Assembly (NCBI RefSeq): GCF_021018805.1
Contig: NC_086247.1
Coordinates: 145,223,378 to 145,287,377 of the forward strand
Source of the DNA: Prinia subflava
Taxonomy: Eukaryota; Chordata; Aves; Passeriformes; Cisticolidae
Length of the DNA stretch: 64,000 bases
Direction: 5' to 3'
The notes under the pieces were generated by a model that searched no databases, had not been told where the DNA came from, and saw nothing but the letters and a program-made list of their open reading frames with translations. The position numbers and the translations under genes are program-made. Below are positions 34,760 through 46,959 of the stretch, piece by piece; position 1 is the stretch's first letter, and each line of letters starts with the position of its first letter.

Positions 34760-37700
34760 AAAACCAACCCACAGTATAATAAGTGATTTATAATAATATT
34801 CTTCAGGCTTTCTCCATATAGTCAAGTCCTCCTGCAGTTCCTCTGACTTTCAGAGAGATTTCCAGCAGATTTCCTGATTTTTAGCAGATTTCCTGACTCC
34901 CAGCAGATTTCCCAATTTCTAAGCTTTTTGCTCTGTCTCCTGTTTGCAGAGCATCTGTTTCTTCCAAAATAAGCAGGACTTGTTCCTGCCGGTGCTCTCC
35001 CTTTTACACATAAAATAACCTGGGTAGAACAATAACAACCAGATGTGATATATGATGTATCATAATCTATAACAGCAACATCTCTCTCCAGCCCAGGAGG
35101 GTTATTTCATTCATCAGGTTTAACGAGTGTTCAAGCAGTTTATGACATGTACTGCTTCACACAATCTAAATGCAGCTATGTCATTACATCAGATAAATCT
35201 TCCTAAGCAAGAATCTGTGCTATCACACACACACAGGAAAAAATTATATCTGTGACACTCCAAGGGCTCATGATCTGCCAAATGAATTCAATTGGGATTT
35301 AGGTTAATGGGTTTAAATACAATTATTCTACACTAACAGTGAATTTAGGGCTTTCTAATACTAGTTCTGCTCCTGTGCTGGGTCAGTAGGAAGATTTGAG
35401 GCCGTGCAAAGAGTAACTAGCTCCCACGAGAGCCCTGGCAGACAGACTTTGGAGGTGTCCTGCTAACAGCGGGATTTTATCCCCAGTTTGTGAAATCCGT
35501 AAACTGCATTTAGTAATAAAACCTGCACAGATTAGAAGTAAAGAGAACACGAGACTTGAATTAACAATATTGGGGTTTCCAGGCAGGGCTCAAGGTCAAA
35601 GAACATTTTCTCTTTGTGAAATCAGCAGCCATCATTTCTGTGTGCCTATTTCTTGTCCCCAGCCATACGTGGTGCTGAAAGAGCCACGTATACATCCTGA
35701 GCAGACTGATGAGAGCTTCTGGCAATGCTCCAGAAGTAGGCTATAATGAGCAAATGACAGTTGGGAACTGGCAAATTCCTGGTTTCCTTCTAAGATTTTA
35801 AAATATGAATGGGTTTTCCAGGGAGTGAGGGAGTTACCAATAAAATTTCCCTGGCATCAAAATTGTTAATCTGAAATAATTCAAGGATGGCAGTACTGGT
35901 CTGTAAAATCCTGGTTAGAAGAATTTTTAAAACAGGAAAACTAGGAGGAGTAGGGATTAGAATCACTTTACTAACAATATGGAACAATACACATATATTT
36001 ATTTTGAAAGGTTATCATTAGTGCCAGTCATAATAAAATGCCTGGAGCTAAACATGTAAACTTGTAAAGATATGGAATCCATTGTAATCACATATTGAGC
36101 AATGAGCAATGGATTCTTTGATACAGTTTGCCTTGACACAGCCCTATCTTGACCAACAGCATCCTTGAAAATTATTCAGTAATATTCATATACTGAGGCA
36201 ATTGTTTTTAGAAGTCTTGAGGTTAAAAATAAGTGATTTTAATTCAAACTGGATTGATACCTTCCAGGAATAAATTCCTGCTTTAACCTGGATGAGTTAC
36301 TTAGATTTATAAACAGAACCTAAAGAGAGCAGTGTTGCAAGCCAAACACCTGAAGGAGTGACATCAAGATAAGGTAAACTGACCTCACACAGTGTTATTG
36401 GGGAAGAGGCTAAAAACACCACTTCCATATGAAGATGTCCTATGGAGAGGACTCCACTGATGCCAGACGTTAAGGTCAAACTTTCCCACATTTATGAAAT
36501 CCTGGAATTGCTGTTTGAGATATGCCCAGCTCCTCTTCTCCCTACAGCTGCAGAGCCTTGTGGGCAGCAGGTAATGCTGTTGGAGCCTTCAGGCAGCTGA
36601 GGGAGGTGAATTTGCAGGACCCCCACCACAGCAGGAGGTTTCATCCCCAGAACATAAATCAAGACCACCTTCAGACGCGTGGCCTTTTCAGGCTCTGAAG
36701 GTGAGAATGGGCACAGAGGACCCTGATGGTGACCCCAGCAGGAGCACAGGGTGCTGCACAGACTTGGTGCTGTGTGTCTCTGAATGCAGAACAGGTAGGG
36801 GTGTTGAAGGAAATCTCCAAGGAGAACCTGCTGAGGCCCCAGGCTTAGGACACTGTCAGATTTAGCCAAGGAGGGTTGGTGGCTGAAGGCTAAGCAGGTA
36901 GACTTCAAGCTTTGGCTTTAGAATTGCTTTTTTATCTCTTTTGTGCCCTGCCCGTAAGGAAGGAGATAACAGTTTTTTCTCCATCTGTTGATAAAGAGGC
37001 AGAGAAAATTAAAAAAAAAAAAGAAGGGGGGAAAAAAAGAAAGAGAAAGGGAGACAGTTATATAAAGCTAGAAGGACAGAGACACATTACCTCAGCACCA
37101 GAATCTGAGGCTGAAAAAGAAAGAGAAAATTGTGTTTGTCCTGGAATTAATAACTTTTGGAAGAGCAAGCTGAAAGCCCAGAAGTGGACTACAAATTAAA
37201 ACCCTATCTGTTCTCTCTTTGGGGAAAAACTGGTTAAAGATACAAAGGAGATGACGGGAGCAGGACTGAACCACAGAGGGACAGTCACTGAACACACAGG
37301 TCTGAAGATGGGCAGGTGAAGCTGCTCACTTATGCAGCCCTGGCACAGTTTACAATCAAATCAAGCACAAGCCATACAACATGAAAACAAGGGGTGCACC
37401 AACATCTCTGTGTCCCTGGGAGCTGCCACCAGCCCAGCCTGAGAAGCTACAGAAATGAACAAGAGAAGGCTGGAGCTGGGCTGAGCCTAGAGGAGATGGT
37501 CCCTGGAAGCACCTTGTAAGGAAGGAGAGGACCAGAGCAAGGAGGGCCCTTGTGCCAGAGCAGAGCAGGACTCTGCTCTGAGAACTGGAGATGTCACCAG
37601 TGCCCTCCCCTCAGTGCTTGGACTCAAGGACACACATGAGCAAAGGCACAGTCTCAGACATGAGGGCTTGAGTGAAAAGGTGTGGAGTTTTAATCAGGAA

Positions 37701-40700
37701 TCATTTCTTCCCACTGCAGTGATAACTGGCCCAGTTTCTGCCCCTTGTAAAGGCAGTGATGCTGTCTGGGGGGCAGGGAGGCGCTGGGGGGAGCGTGGGG
37801 CTCCTGCACAGAGCAGCTGGGACTGTCCTAGAGGGGTCTGCTCGGGCCATGCCTGGTATTTTTGGCAGCCTGAGCAGATTCAAATAGCTGAATGCTGATG
37901 TGGCTGGGATCAGGAGCCCAGGTCAGAGAGGATTAGGAGGAAGGACTCGTGGCTCCTCCAGCTCTCCTGCAGCAGGCAGCATCCCCGACCCTTTGTCACC
38001 AAGTGTGTCCCATCCTCCTCACAGCCAGGCCAGCTCACTCTGTGTTCAGCAGTGTGGGACACGGGTCCCCAGAGATTTACCCTAAGGTGTAAATGGTTCA
38101 CACTGCCTTTGGTCACTGTGCAAAGCAAAGCACTTTTTAAATGGTTAAAGCTGATAGACCTAGAAGGAGGACACAGGCACTGGTCCTGCCAGAAAGACAC
38201 CACTGTAGGGGTAATACTGTGTATATTTTTTCTTCCAGTCTTTGGCACAGCTGGAAATAATAAAAAAATCCAAACCCAAAACTCCACTTTCTGTTTAAGT
38301 TGCTGTAAAAATCCAGTCCCTGGGTGCTGATAGGAGATAGCCTAATCCTCTTCTTGCTTGAGTAGTCTCTCCAATTTCTGCTGTAGAGCTGACAAGTCCC
38401 GTTGGGGTTTATGGTGAAGAATTTTTTTAGTCCTTTTTTTTTCCTTCTTTTGCTCTACTGATTTTACCTCAAGGGAAATCACTGAGGTTTTGGGTTTTTT
38501 TTACAAGCAATAGCTTCTTATTTATTTAGCTAAGATATCTAATTCCATTAAAGATAGCAGCTTTGAGGGTCCTTTTAAACATTCCTCCTTTTGCTCTGGA
38601 TTCTTGAGATTTTACAGCATCTTTTTGCCACACTTCTTGGCTTGCATAGTTAGAGTTCCATTACATTTGTCTAACAAGCAGGAAAATGTATTTAAACCCT
38701 TCAGAGAGAACAGTCCCAGGGTCTGTTCCACTCCAGTGGGACTCACACCCAGCGTGCTGGGGCAGAGCTGAGGGGGAGCCAGGACACAAGTTTGCCTCTG
38801 CACTAACCCATGCCCCCAAAATGCGTGTGCCTACAAAAGGGCAGGTCACAATCACAGAAGATAAATAACTGAAAGAGTTTAATAACTTTATCATAATGGA
38901 TGTGCTGAAATTTTTCTATAAATCAAGCTGGTGTTTTCCTATAGTGCTGCTCCGTGTCACATCCCAGGGTGGTGGACATCACAGCACAGGAACAGCTGGA
39001 CAAAGAGTTATAGGCTGAATTATGCCAAGGGGCAGGAATGCACTGCTCCTCCAGATACCATTTCAGCTGTTCAGTTTTGTTTTCTCTTGACAAACAAAGG
39101 ACAAATTAATTACATTATATTGCAGATAGCTGTGAATGGAAGTTAAATAGAGCCCCTTATCTCTGGGAAAGCCCTCGGATGTGACTGTGGTTGTACAAAT
39201 ACTTGCACTGCAAATATAATTACTCAGAATGAGAGGGGAAGCAGGGAAAGCCACAGGCAGGGGTGGAGCAGGGCACTTAGCAGATCTCACCCATCTCCCT
39301 CTCTGGTGTGTCTAGATTTCGGGGCCAGGGAGAAATGAGCTGTCTTATTGTTGGCTCTAAGGAGAAATACCCTGTAGGGTTTAATTTCATCTTTATAAGC
39401 TGAAACAAGGCTGTTTATTCTGTATTATTTCACATTGTTTCCCTGTTTGCCTTGTGAAGCAGCATTTTTGGTTTCCTGGTCTGCAAAACTAATGAGCTAA
39501 ATGCACAGAATGAAGTTCAAGAGACATACAGGGGGAGCAGAGAGGCTGACTGGTAACCACTCCAAGACTGGCTCAAGAAATCAGGAGCAGAGTCAGGAAC
39601 TGTATGAAAATCCTCTGAGTCCCAGTCTCTTAACCCTGAACCCCACCTTGTCAAGGACAGAGTTCTGTTTGCAATGTGGCCATGCACCACTCATCAAGCC
39701 ACTTTCTGCCTCACTTGAGCAAATCTGCAGCTTTGATTTGCACGTCTATAAGGGCAAATTCCTCCAGAAAAAAAGAAATTGTTCTTCCAGAATAATATGT
39801 TCAGCAACTCCAAATGTTCAGGAATTGCAGAAAACCAGAAAGTCTCTAAAGAAATAGATACTGTTTTTTTACAAAGCTGATAAATCAGACTAATGTGTTG
39901 GTAAATTCAGCTGTATAAAAAATGAGGTTGAGGTAGTAGCTTACAAAGCAGAAAGCACTTGGCTGATGCCAAAAAGCTGTATTGGTTTCCATCTGACAAG
40001 AGTGAGGAACACAGCAACCTCTTCCCAGGGGGAAGGCAGACCTCTGCTGTATTTGTGAAGTCAGGAACCTGACTGGAGTATGTTCAGCTTTGTGGAGCAA
40101 AGCTCCTTACAGGCCCATAAAAGGTGTCAGGATTTGGGGTTTACTGCGGGTGCTGGAGCTCTCTCATCAGCAAAGTCTGGAGCGACACAAATCGGTGAAG
40201 GTTGCTTTAGGGTGAAGTGCCTTGATGGGATTTCTTCCCCACTGCACTTGGAAAGATGCATCAAGATTTAATTCACTGAATATCAGCATATATTAGTGCA
40301 AATAGCACAGCAGCTGCCATGACTAAATTAAGGAATGTTAGCCCCATTCAGAAAAGCATTGTGCACTCCACAAGGTTTAATTGAAATAGGAAGACCTTTT
40401 GGAGATCTTTTATAGAGGACACATCCTGATAATGTCATCAAATTATGACTGGATTCTGAAGTTGCAACATGGTACTCCTGTTACTTGGCTTCTCTGTTTT
40501 CTGATCAAAATTAAATATCCTTTAAGAGTGAGATTCAGAGTAATGATGCACATAACAATACTTTATGTTACATGCATGAAGCCTTAAATAATTCCAGAAT
40601 CTGTGTTAGTATAATTAATGTTTAACACCTCCTTAGGTTCACATGTCTTTATTCCAGTGAAGGTATTTATGAGTAGAAATGCCATGCTAAAACACACAGT

Positions 40701-42360
40701 GCTGAGCACCAGGTGAACACACAAACACACACACAAATACACCCCCTCCAAAAAGGGGCAGCAAAGTGGGAAAAGCTGCACCTGCAGAAAAAGCATCCAC
40801 GTGACAGAAATCCCAGACAGAAGGCAAGGGTCTGATATAAAAAGCATGGTATTTATTTTAAATTAATCTTCAAAGTATAAGAATACAGCTGTGTCCTGGG
40901 GCTCTAATTTCAGATAAGGAAACAAAACTGTGCACTCCCTTTGACAGCTCTCTATCTCTTATCCAGCTCTTGCAAGTGGAAAAAATAAAATACACCAAAA
41001 TCCCCTTAACAACAGTGTAATTATATTTATCAAAGTCTGTGTAATTACAGCTACCCTGGAAGCTGTATTTGTGCCATTTCCCCCACTAAAACCCATTCCT
41101 TGTAGCTAACTCAGGACAAACCCTGTATTTAGCCCTGGCCAGAGATTCTCCTACCTGTGCAAAGACCCTGCAGCCAGGCAGTGGTGTAGAAGCTGCTGTT
41201 TGAGGAACTGAGTAAACTGAAGCACTTTCTGTATGGGATGATGCTTAAAAGAGATGAATATTCCAGTTGTGGATGGGTGTTTGTGAAATACACTCTGGGC
41301 TTGCCATGAGGTCACAACTTCAATGCAGGCATCATTAAATGAAATTATATGGTCCCACGTAATGTAGCAGATCAGATTTTCCTAATATTCTCCTCTTGAC
41401 CATAAAACAAAGGAGGAACACTGAGGACTCTCACACCAAGCTTAGATCCCTCCAGTGTTTGGCACTGCTTGAACATAAACTCAGAGGCCTGAAAAATAAA
41501 GGCTCTGCCTTTATATATTCAGAAAACTGCTGATTCCATTGCTTTAAGATTGATAAAGGCAACTCCTGTTTGCTTCAGCTTTCTAGCTGATAGGACAGTA
41601 TCTTTTTTCTCAGCCCAATAAAAGTAGGTAAAAACATACCAAAAGGTGCTTGAGGTCGATATATATGTGGATGTGCATGATTGAATTTTCTTTCTGTGAA
41701 GAAAGAAACAACTTTAGGGTATTCACTTCAGCTGGAGCAGAAATTGGCCCCAAAGCAGAGCAAGCAGGCTGGCAGGAAGGAGCAGTAAAACTGATCCAAA
41801 ATACAACTTTACCTGACAGAAAATTGACTTTTTAAAATTAATGGTCAAACTCTTCCTGTCTGATGTACCTGCTTCCTCTAGGAACATTCATCTTTGTCAA
41901 AATATCTTAATGAAAATACCTTGATTAAGTGTTTTTCTAAGCAGCTCAGTTCCTGATAGGGAAATAATTTGGTCCCTGTGTCATTTTGTGCAGCAGTGAT
42001 AGGTGCATGTTCAGTGTTCAGCCTTTCCTGTGCAAATGTGCAGATGAACCTCTTTGGATGTGGAGCTTTTTACCAGTAATTCTGTAAAAAAAAAATCTGC
42101 AAAAAAATTCTGCACTGCCCCTTATGGAGTGCATTGTAGGACAGAAGTTGTGACTGATTTATTGATTCCTATAAGGGGAAAATTCCCACCCTGCAGGGAG
42201 GGTTTCTGTAAGAAGCTGCTGGGAGCTTCCCCTGTGTCCAGCAGAGCCAGATGGTTCCAGGATGGACCTGCCACTGGCCAAGGCTGGGCCAGTTAGGAAT
42301 TATAGTAATGCCTCTGGGATAATGTATTTTAAAAAGGAAATAAAGTTATTGGGCAGATGT
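34760..42360. other. Mostly unique non-coding DNA
   Basis: No called exon in 7.6 kb. A 20-base minus-strand segment at 37091-37110 is flanked by an almost ideal acceptor (TTTTCTCTTTCTTTTTCAG) and a GAG/GTAATG donor; see findings. An A/G-rich patch lies at 37006-37055. Slightly GC-rich around 37.7-38.0 kb without paired splice sites. AT-rich unique sequence makes up the rest. Confidence 0.4.
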
Positions 42361-42363
42361 AAT

Positions 42364-43115
42364 TGTGGCCAGAGAAGAGCGGGGTGAGAATGTGCAAGAA
42401 CAACGAGTGCAGACACCAACGTTGGTGGAGAAGGAGGGGCAGGAGGTGCTCCAGGGGCCACAGCTGGGGCTCCTCTGCAGCCCGTGGGGACACCGTGGTG
42501 AGGCTGCTGTGCCCCTGCAGCCCACGGAGATTCAGGGGGTGCAGAGGAGGAAAAAAGGAGGCTGTGAACCATGAACCCATGGGAAGCCAATGCTGGAGCA
42601 GCCTCCTGGTAGGACTTGTGACCTTGTGGGGGACCCACAGTGGTACAGGCTGTGCCTGAAGGACTGACCCCAGGGAAGAGCTGGAGCAGTTCATGGAAAA
42701 CTTGGGAGAGACCCCACAATGGAGCAGGGGAAGAACCGCTCTCCCTGAGCAGAAGCAGAAACCATGAGGACGAAGGGACTGAAACCCCCATTTCCCATCT
42801 CCTGGGAGCTGGGAAGGGGAAAAGAGAGCCCAGGAATAAGGAGGGCAGGGGCGACATTAAGGGAAGGAGAGGGGCAGGTGTGTTTAAGATTTGTTTTATC
42901 TCTCATTATCCTGCTCTGATTCTGATTGGTAAATTCAATTAATGTCCTCAAGTCAAGCCTGTTTTGCCTGGCTGTTAATCCTTGTGTGATCTCTCCCTGT
43001 CCTTATCTCAACTCATGAACCCTTCCTTGTATTTTCTCTCTCCTGTCCACTTGTGGAGGGAATTGACAGTAGTTTTGGTGGGTGCCTGGAATCCAGCCAG
43101 GGTCAGCCCACCACA
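42364..43115 (+). mobile_element. Avian ERVL-type LTR/internal fragment, plus orientation
   Basis: The 3' portion carries the signature of a common songbird LTR: TCTCATTATCCTGCTCTGAT, GATCTCTCCCTGTCCTTATC and the end GGGTGCCTGGAATCCAGCCA, followed by GGGTCAGCCCACCACA ending at 43115. The 5' portion is GC-rich and made of short degenerate units (variants of GACCCACAGTGGTACAGGCT and GGAGCAG), which is usual just upstream of or within this LTR. No gag, pol or env frame is present. The long frames on both strands (for example minus 42300-42857) are by-products of the GC-rich units. Recognition is from memory of the family; exact subfamily and 5' edge are uncertain. Confidence 0.75.
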
Positions 43116-43239
43116 CCATGGCTATTTTTAGTTTTTAAAACTCCAAAGTGATGCAGGGGATTTCTTAGTTCATTTGCCCTATGAAAGTTTAAAAAAGTGC
43201 TCCCAAATAGGTGAGACCTTTATTTATTTGTCCTTCAAG

Positions 43240-43371
43240 AAGCACAAGACATTTTCAGCATCAGCATTAGCAAGGAGAGGACTCACTTCTGTTCTGGCTG
43301 GGGAGACCTGGCCCAGGACAGCCAAGGCCAAGCAGATGGCAGCAAAGATTGCTGAAAAAGATCAAGAATGA
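43240..43371 (+). CDS. Candidate terminal exon, plus strand
   Basis: A very good acceptor (CTTTATTTATTTGTCCTTCAAG) opens in phase 0 into 43 codons and a TGA (43369-43371). The peptide starts KHKTFSASALARRGL and ends AKQMAAKIAEKDQE. The lysine- and alanine-rich end looks like a real C-terminus, but the segment lies only 125 bases after the LTR and no upstream exon ending in phase 0 with convincing support was found closer than 32778. Could equally be chance. Confidence 0.2.
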   Translation, partial: KHKTFSASALARRGLTSVLAGETWPRTAKAKQMAAKIAEKDQE

Positions 43372-43374
43372 AAG

Positions 43375-44855
43375 AAAAAACAGGAACAGCCTCACAGAGC
43401 TCCCCAGACATTTCTGGGTAATGTCTTGCACAGCTCTTAGGGGAAGAGGTTCTCCTTCTCTGCAGTTACCAAATGTAACCAAGAATTGGTCCGTTTTTTG
43501 TTATCAGTATTGTGGGATTTTAACAATAAATCCTCAGTGCTGACCATCATCTCTACCATGAGTGAAGGGAAGTGACAGCAGGTGCTCAGGTCAGCTTCTC
43601 CCTTTTCCCTCCTCCTTCCACCATCTCCAGCATCCACAACACATCCTTCCCTGCCAGCCTGCTTAACTTCACACCTACACAACTGCTTCCTGCATAGGCA
43701 CCAAACCCTTAAAACAACAACAGATCTTTTCCTTATCATATTTTTTAAAATTTTAATGAAAAAATATACATATAACTGCTCTGCAGCACTAGACAAACAG
43801 CCTTCACGCTCCAAAGGTAAAAGCCTTATTTCAGAAAAGCAAGCATGCTGATGGCAAAACACAGACCACTATCAATTGCTGCTCCCATAAATCATATTTA
43901 TTTTCCAAATAATAGGAAGATTCATTGTTTTCTGCCAAGCAGTGTCACCTGGTAATCGGAGCCAGTCAAAGCAACAGTAATTTTCACGCCATAAAAACAG
44001 TATCAAGACTGTTCACTGAGTAGGATGAATGTTATTGATCAGGGTGGAAAAAAACCCATAAAAACAGGAGACAAAAGCAAAGAAATTAAGTAATGATGTA
44101 CTGGGTGTGTAATGAAAGGTCTGCTAACATTTCCATTACTCAGTTTGCCTCCCTGGATGCCTCCTCTGAAGGATTTATGACCCCACGAGGAAACCTTCTC
44201 CTCAGACCAGGGCTGTAAGGGGTTAATGGTGTGAGACAACACTTTGAGAAGGGCAGTTCAGACCATTGTACAAAAATGAAGGGAAAGGTCCTGCCCTGGC
44301 CTCTGTTTGTTAACACAGCAAAAGCCCCAGAGCATTTCAGTGGATTGACTTTTTCTGCTGGAAAAAGATGCAGGGCTGAAGGGAGAGGGCTGCAGAAGAG
44401 CTGTGATCAGGAGAAGACACAGGGAGAGGAGACACCTATGCTACCCCAAATCTGTCCCCTGCATGAGGGGCTGGAAACTACACTAAAAACAAATAGCACA
44501 ACAAAAAAAGCTGAACATACACATCATTAGTCTCGACATTTACCTAAACTTCTACAAAAAAAAAAAAAATTCCACTATGACCAGATACTTCCAGGCTGCC
44601 CAGCTGAGAGGCTCTTTGCTCGTGCAGCCTTGGTAAATCCAAGGGCATTTCAGCTGGAAGCAAAGGACCCAGCTGAGGGTCTCACCAGACCACTGGTGGA
44701 GAGGGACCAGGACCCATTGGTTTCCACCACTTCCATCATGCACATCCCACAGACATGAATTCATACCCAGGCTTCTGTAACATCCCAAAGGAATGTCCTT
44801 TGTCCTTGTGAATGACCACCAAGAACACAGCCAGCAGGGACAGAAACACAAATCC
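43375..44855. other. Non-coding DNA
   Basis: Nothing recognisable beyond a 13-base A tract near 44557-44569 and ordinary AT-rich sequence. A 141-codon minus frame at 43437-43862 has no supporting splice sites. Confidence 0.4.
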
Positions 44856-44858
44856 TAC

Positions 44859-44907
44859 CTTGAACACTTCTGCCTGTGTGCAGGCATCTGTCACTCTCTG
44901 GATTAAA
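44859..44907 (-). CDS. Candidate small exon, minus strand
   Basis: Read on the minus strand, an excellent acceptor (CAGGCCCTGTTCCTCTCAG) precedes 49 bases and a good donor (TTCAAG then GTAGGA). Two frames are open: phase 2 to 0, giving LIQRVTDACTQAEVFK, and phase 0 to 1, giving FNPESDRCLHTGRSVQ. The first looks more like protein. It lies left of the apparent 3' end (about 50862) of the minus-strand gene, so it would belong to a different or longer transcript. No partner exon identified. Confidence 0.25.
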
Positions 44908-44909
44908 CT

Positions 44910-46734
44910 GAGAGGAACAGGGCCTGCTCTGTGACCTCCTGGCTTTCCAAATCACACCTTCATTGTCTCACTTCTCAGCAGCAACAGGCCATGGGATCAT
45001 CACCCCTTTTAGTCACTGCCAGCAGAAGGTAGTCCTAAAATAAAGGCCATCTCAGAACCTTTCCCCTCTGCCAAGAGAGACAGTCTCATCCTGGTCACTG
45101 GAGTTTCTGAGCTCATATAGCCCTTTCTAGCAGGAGTCTGATGACTTTTCTGGGTGGAAAATAGATTCTGAGGCAGCTCATTGTTAGCAACTTAAAAAAC
45201 CACATTGTTAAATGACAGACCAAAACCTATCTGCTAACTAACCTAGGAAAAACTTACTAATTCCAGCATTAACCAGCAGATGTTTCATAATTGGGCTGGT
45301 GGAAACACCTATAGCTCTCTACCTCTCTGAGCTGACACATCACAATAAAACCTATGAGGTGACTCACTGCCATCGTGTTCTATCACATCCATCTCATAAT
45401 GCAACCTCAGACTTGCATTACATGAGCGGAATAATATTTTCCTAAGAAATCAGGATAGAAAAATCTGTGGTTACAAGGGAAGTAATTTTGTTGATTAAAG
45501 AAAATGTCACTGCCAAACCTGAACCCTGCTAAGAAAAACAGGGGCTCAGGTGCACCCAAAACCTCCCCCCTGTACACCCCAGCAGGGCTGTGCTGGAGCA
45601 GAGGCACAGCAGGCAGAGGTCACCCATCACCTGAGTCTGTGTCTGCACTCGAGGCAAAAACATATTGGGCAAAAAGGCATTTACAGTGGAGCTGGGTCTG
45701 ACCCAGAACTGCAGAGCCAGACACACTCTGGGCTTTGACAGACTGACACAACCTTTTGGGGGCTCAGATCAGCGATCTGGTTTTGTCTTTGCACTTAATT
45801 GTCACTGTTTGCTGTCCTGCACCCTCCCATCTCTCTGATGTTCCCATCACTGACGTTTCCTCATAGCTATTTCCCCAGACACTTACGATCTCCCAGATGA
45901 CGTGGATGACCCAAAAACCCAGTAAGAGAACATTTGCATGCAGCTGTCCCTGCACCAAAGATGTGGACAGGAATAGGGAAACTCACAGCCCAGATTGCTA
46001 CAGATGGGAAATATCTTCTGATATTGAACAAGAAGGGGTTGGCAGTGGGAAAGGTGCTGCAGAAATTGGGGACACCTGGAGTGACACCGCCTGGGACTCC
46101 CGGCACTGCCTGCAGGGATGTGTCACACCAGGAGCCTTCCCAAGGCTGCTGGGCCCATCTCCCTGGCTGGCAGGGATCCTTCAGCCAGTGCCAGCTTTCT
46201 GTGGGAGCAGGCAGCCTGGCAGTGGCCACAGACCCCAGCCCGGGTGCTGCCAGCTGGGCAGAGGCACAGACAGCAAACGCTTGGAGGAGCAAAGAGTGGC
46301 GGCAGGAGCTGAGCCTGAGTCAGGAGGAGCACATCCCAAAGGCTGCCAAGGAATGTCCCATGACGTGATTTCAGCTGAGGGGGAGGGCAGGTGTGTGGGA
46401 CCACACTCTGGAGATACCATCACTGCCATGAGCTCATGCGTTCGCACCCCGGAGCCTGTGAGAGCCTGGTGAGACTGAGGGCAGCAGAGCCAGCCCCAGG
46501 TCTGCCCTTCCTGCATCCCAGGCTGTGCATGGCCCACTTTCTGTCAGTGGAGTATTAGCAAGCTGACAACATGCTACTCATGCTTGTCCAGATGGTCAGC
46601 AAAATTTATGGAGCTGAGCCACTGTTTAACCATCTTTCCCCATTCTGAGAGGGTGATCAAAAGTAGGAAAGGTTTTCTGTAAGGAATGGCTCAATGGGCT
46701 GAAACTCTTGAGCCATAAGAGAGTTAACCAAAGG
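44910..46734. other. Non-coding DNA with a GC-rich multi-frame block
   Basis: Between about 46000 and 46470 the sequence is GC-rich and open in several frames on both strands at once (191 and 144 codons on plus, 141 and 118 on minus). Such overlap without splice support points to composition, not genes, although a single real exon within it cannot be excluded. Confidence 0.4.
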
Positions 46735-46955
46735 CTGGCATGAGTGAAATGTGTAAAATCATGAGTGCCATGGAAAAGGTGAGTGAGGATGTGGTGGGCA
46801 GTGTCTCTTGCCATGCTGGGATGGAGGAGGGGAGGAAGCCAAAGGAAGATGTGGGGAAGAGTTTTAAAACGCAGCACCTATCTCATTACCCAGTGGAGTC
46901 ACATGAGGAATGCCTTGTCGTAGGACAACAAGTATTGAGCAGCTTTCTAGGTTAA
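46735..46955 (+). mobile_element. Old CR1-family 3' fragment, plus orientation
   Basis: GTGTAAAATCATGAGTGCCATGGAAAAGGTGAGTGAGG and the following stretch, in order, resemble the widely shared amniote CR1/L3-type 3' region. The 71-codon ATG frame and the perfect GTGAGT at 46779 that fall in it are therefore most likely repeat-derived. Confidence 0.5.
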
Positions 46956-46959
46956 CAGG

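Noticed and set aside
42300..42857. 185-codon minus frame and matching plus frames
   Set aside because: Produced by GC-rich units of the ERVL-type LTR region; no splice sites or domain.
46740..46955. 71-codon ATG frame with a perfect GTGAGT after MSEMCKIMSAMEK
   Set aside because: Falls within a sequence resembling an old CR1-family 3' end; start and donor are likely repeat-derived.
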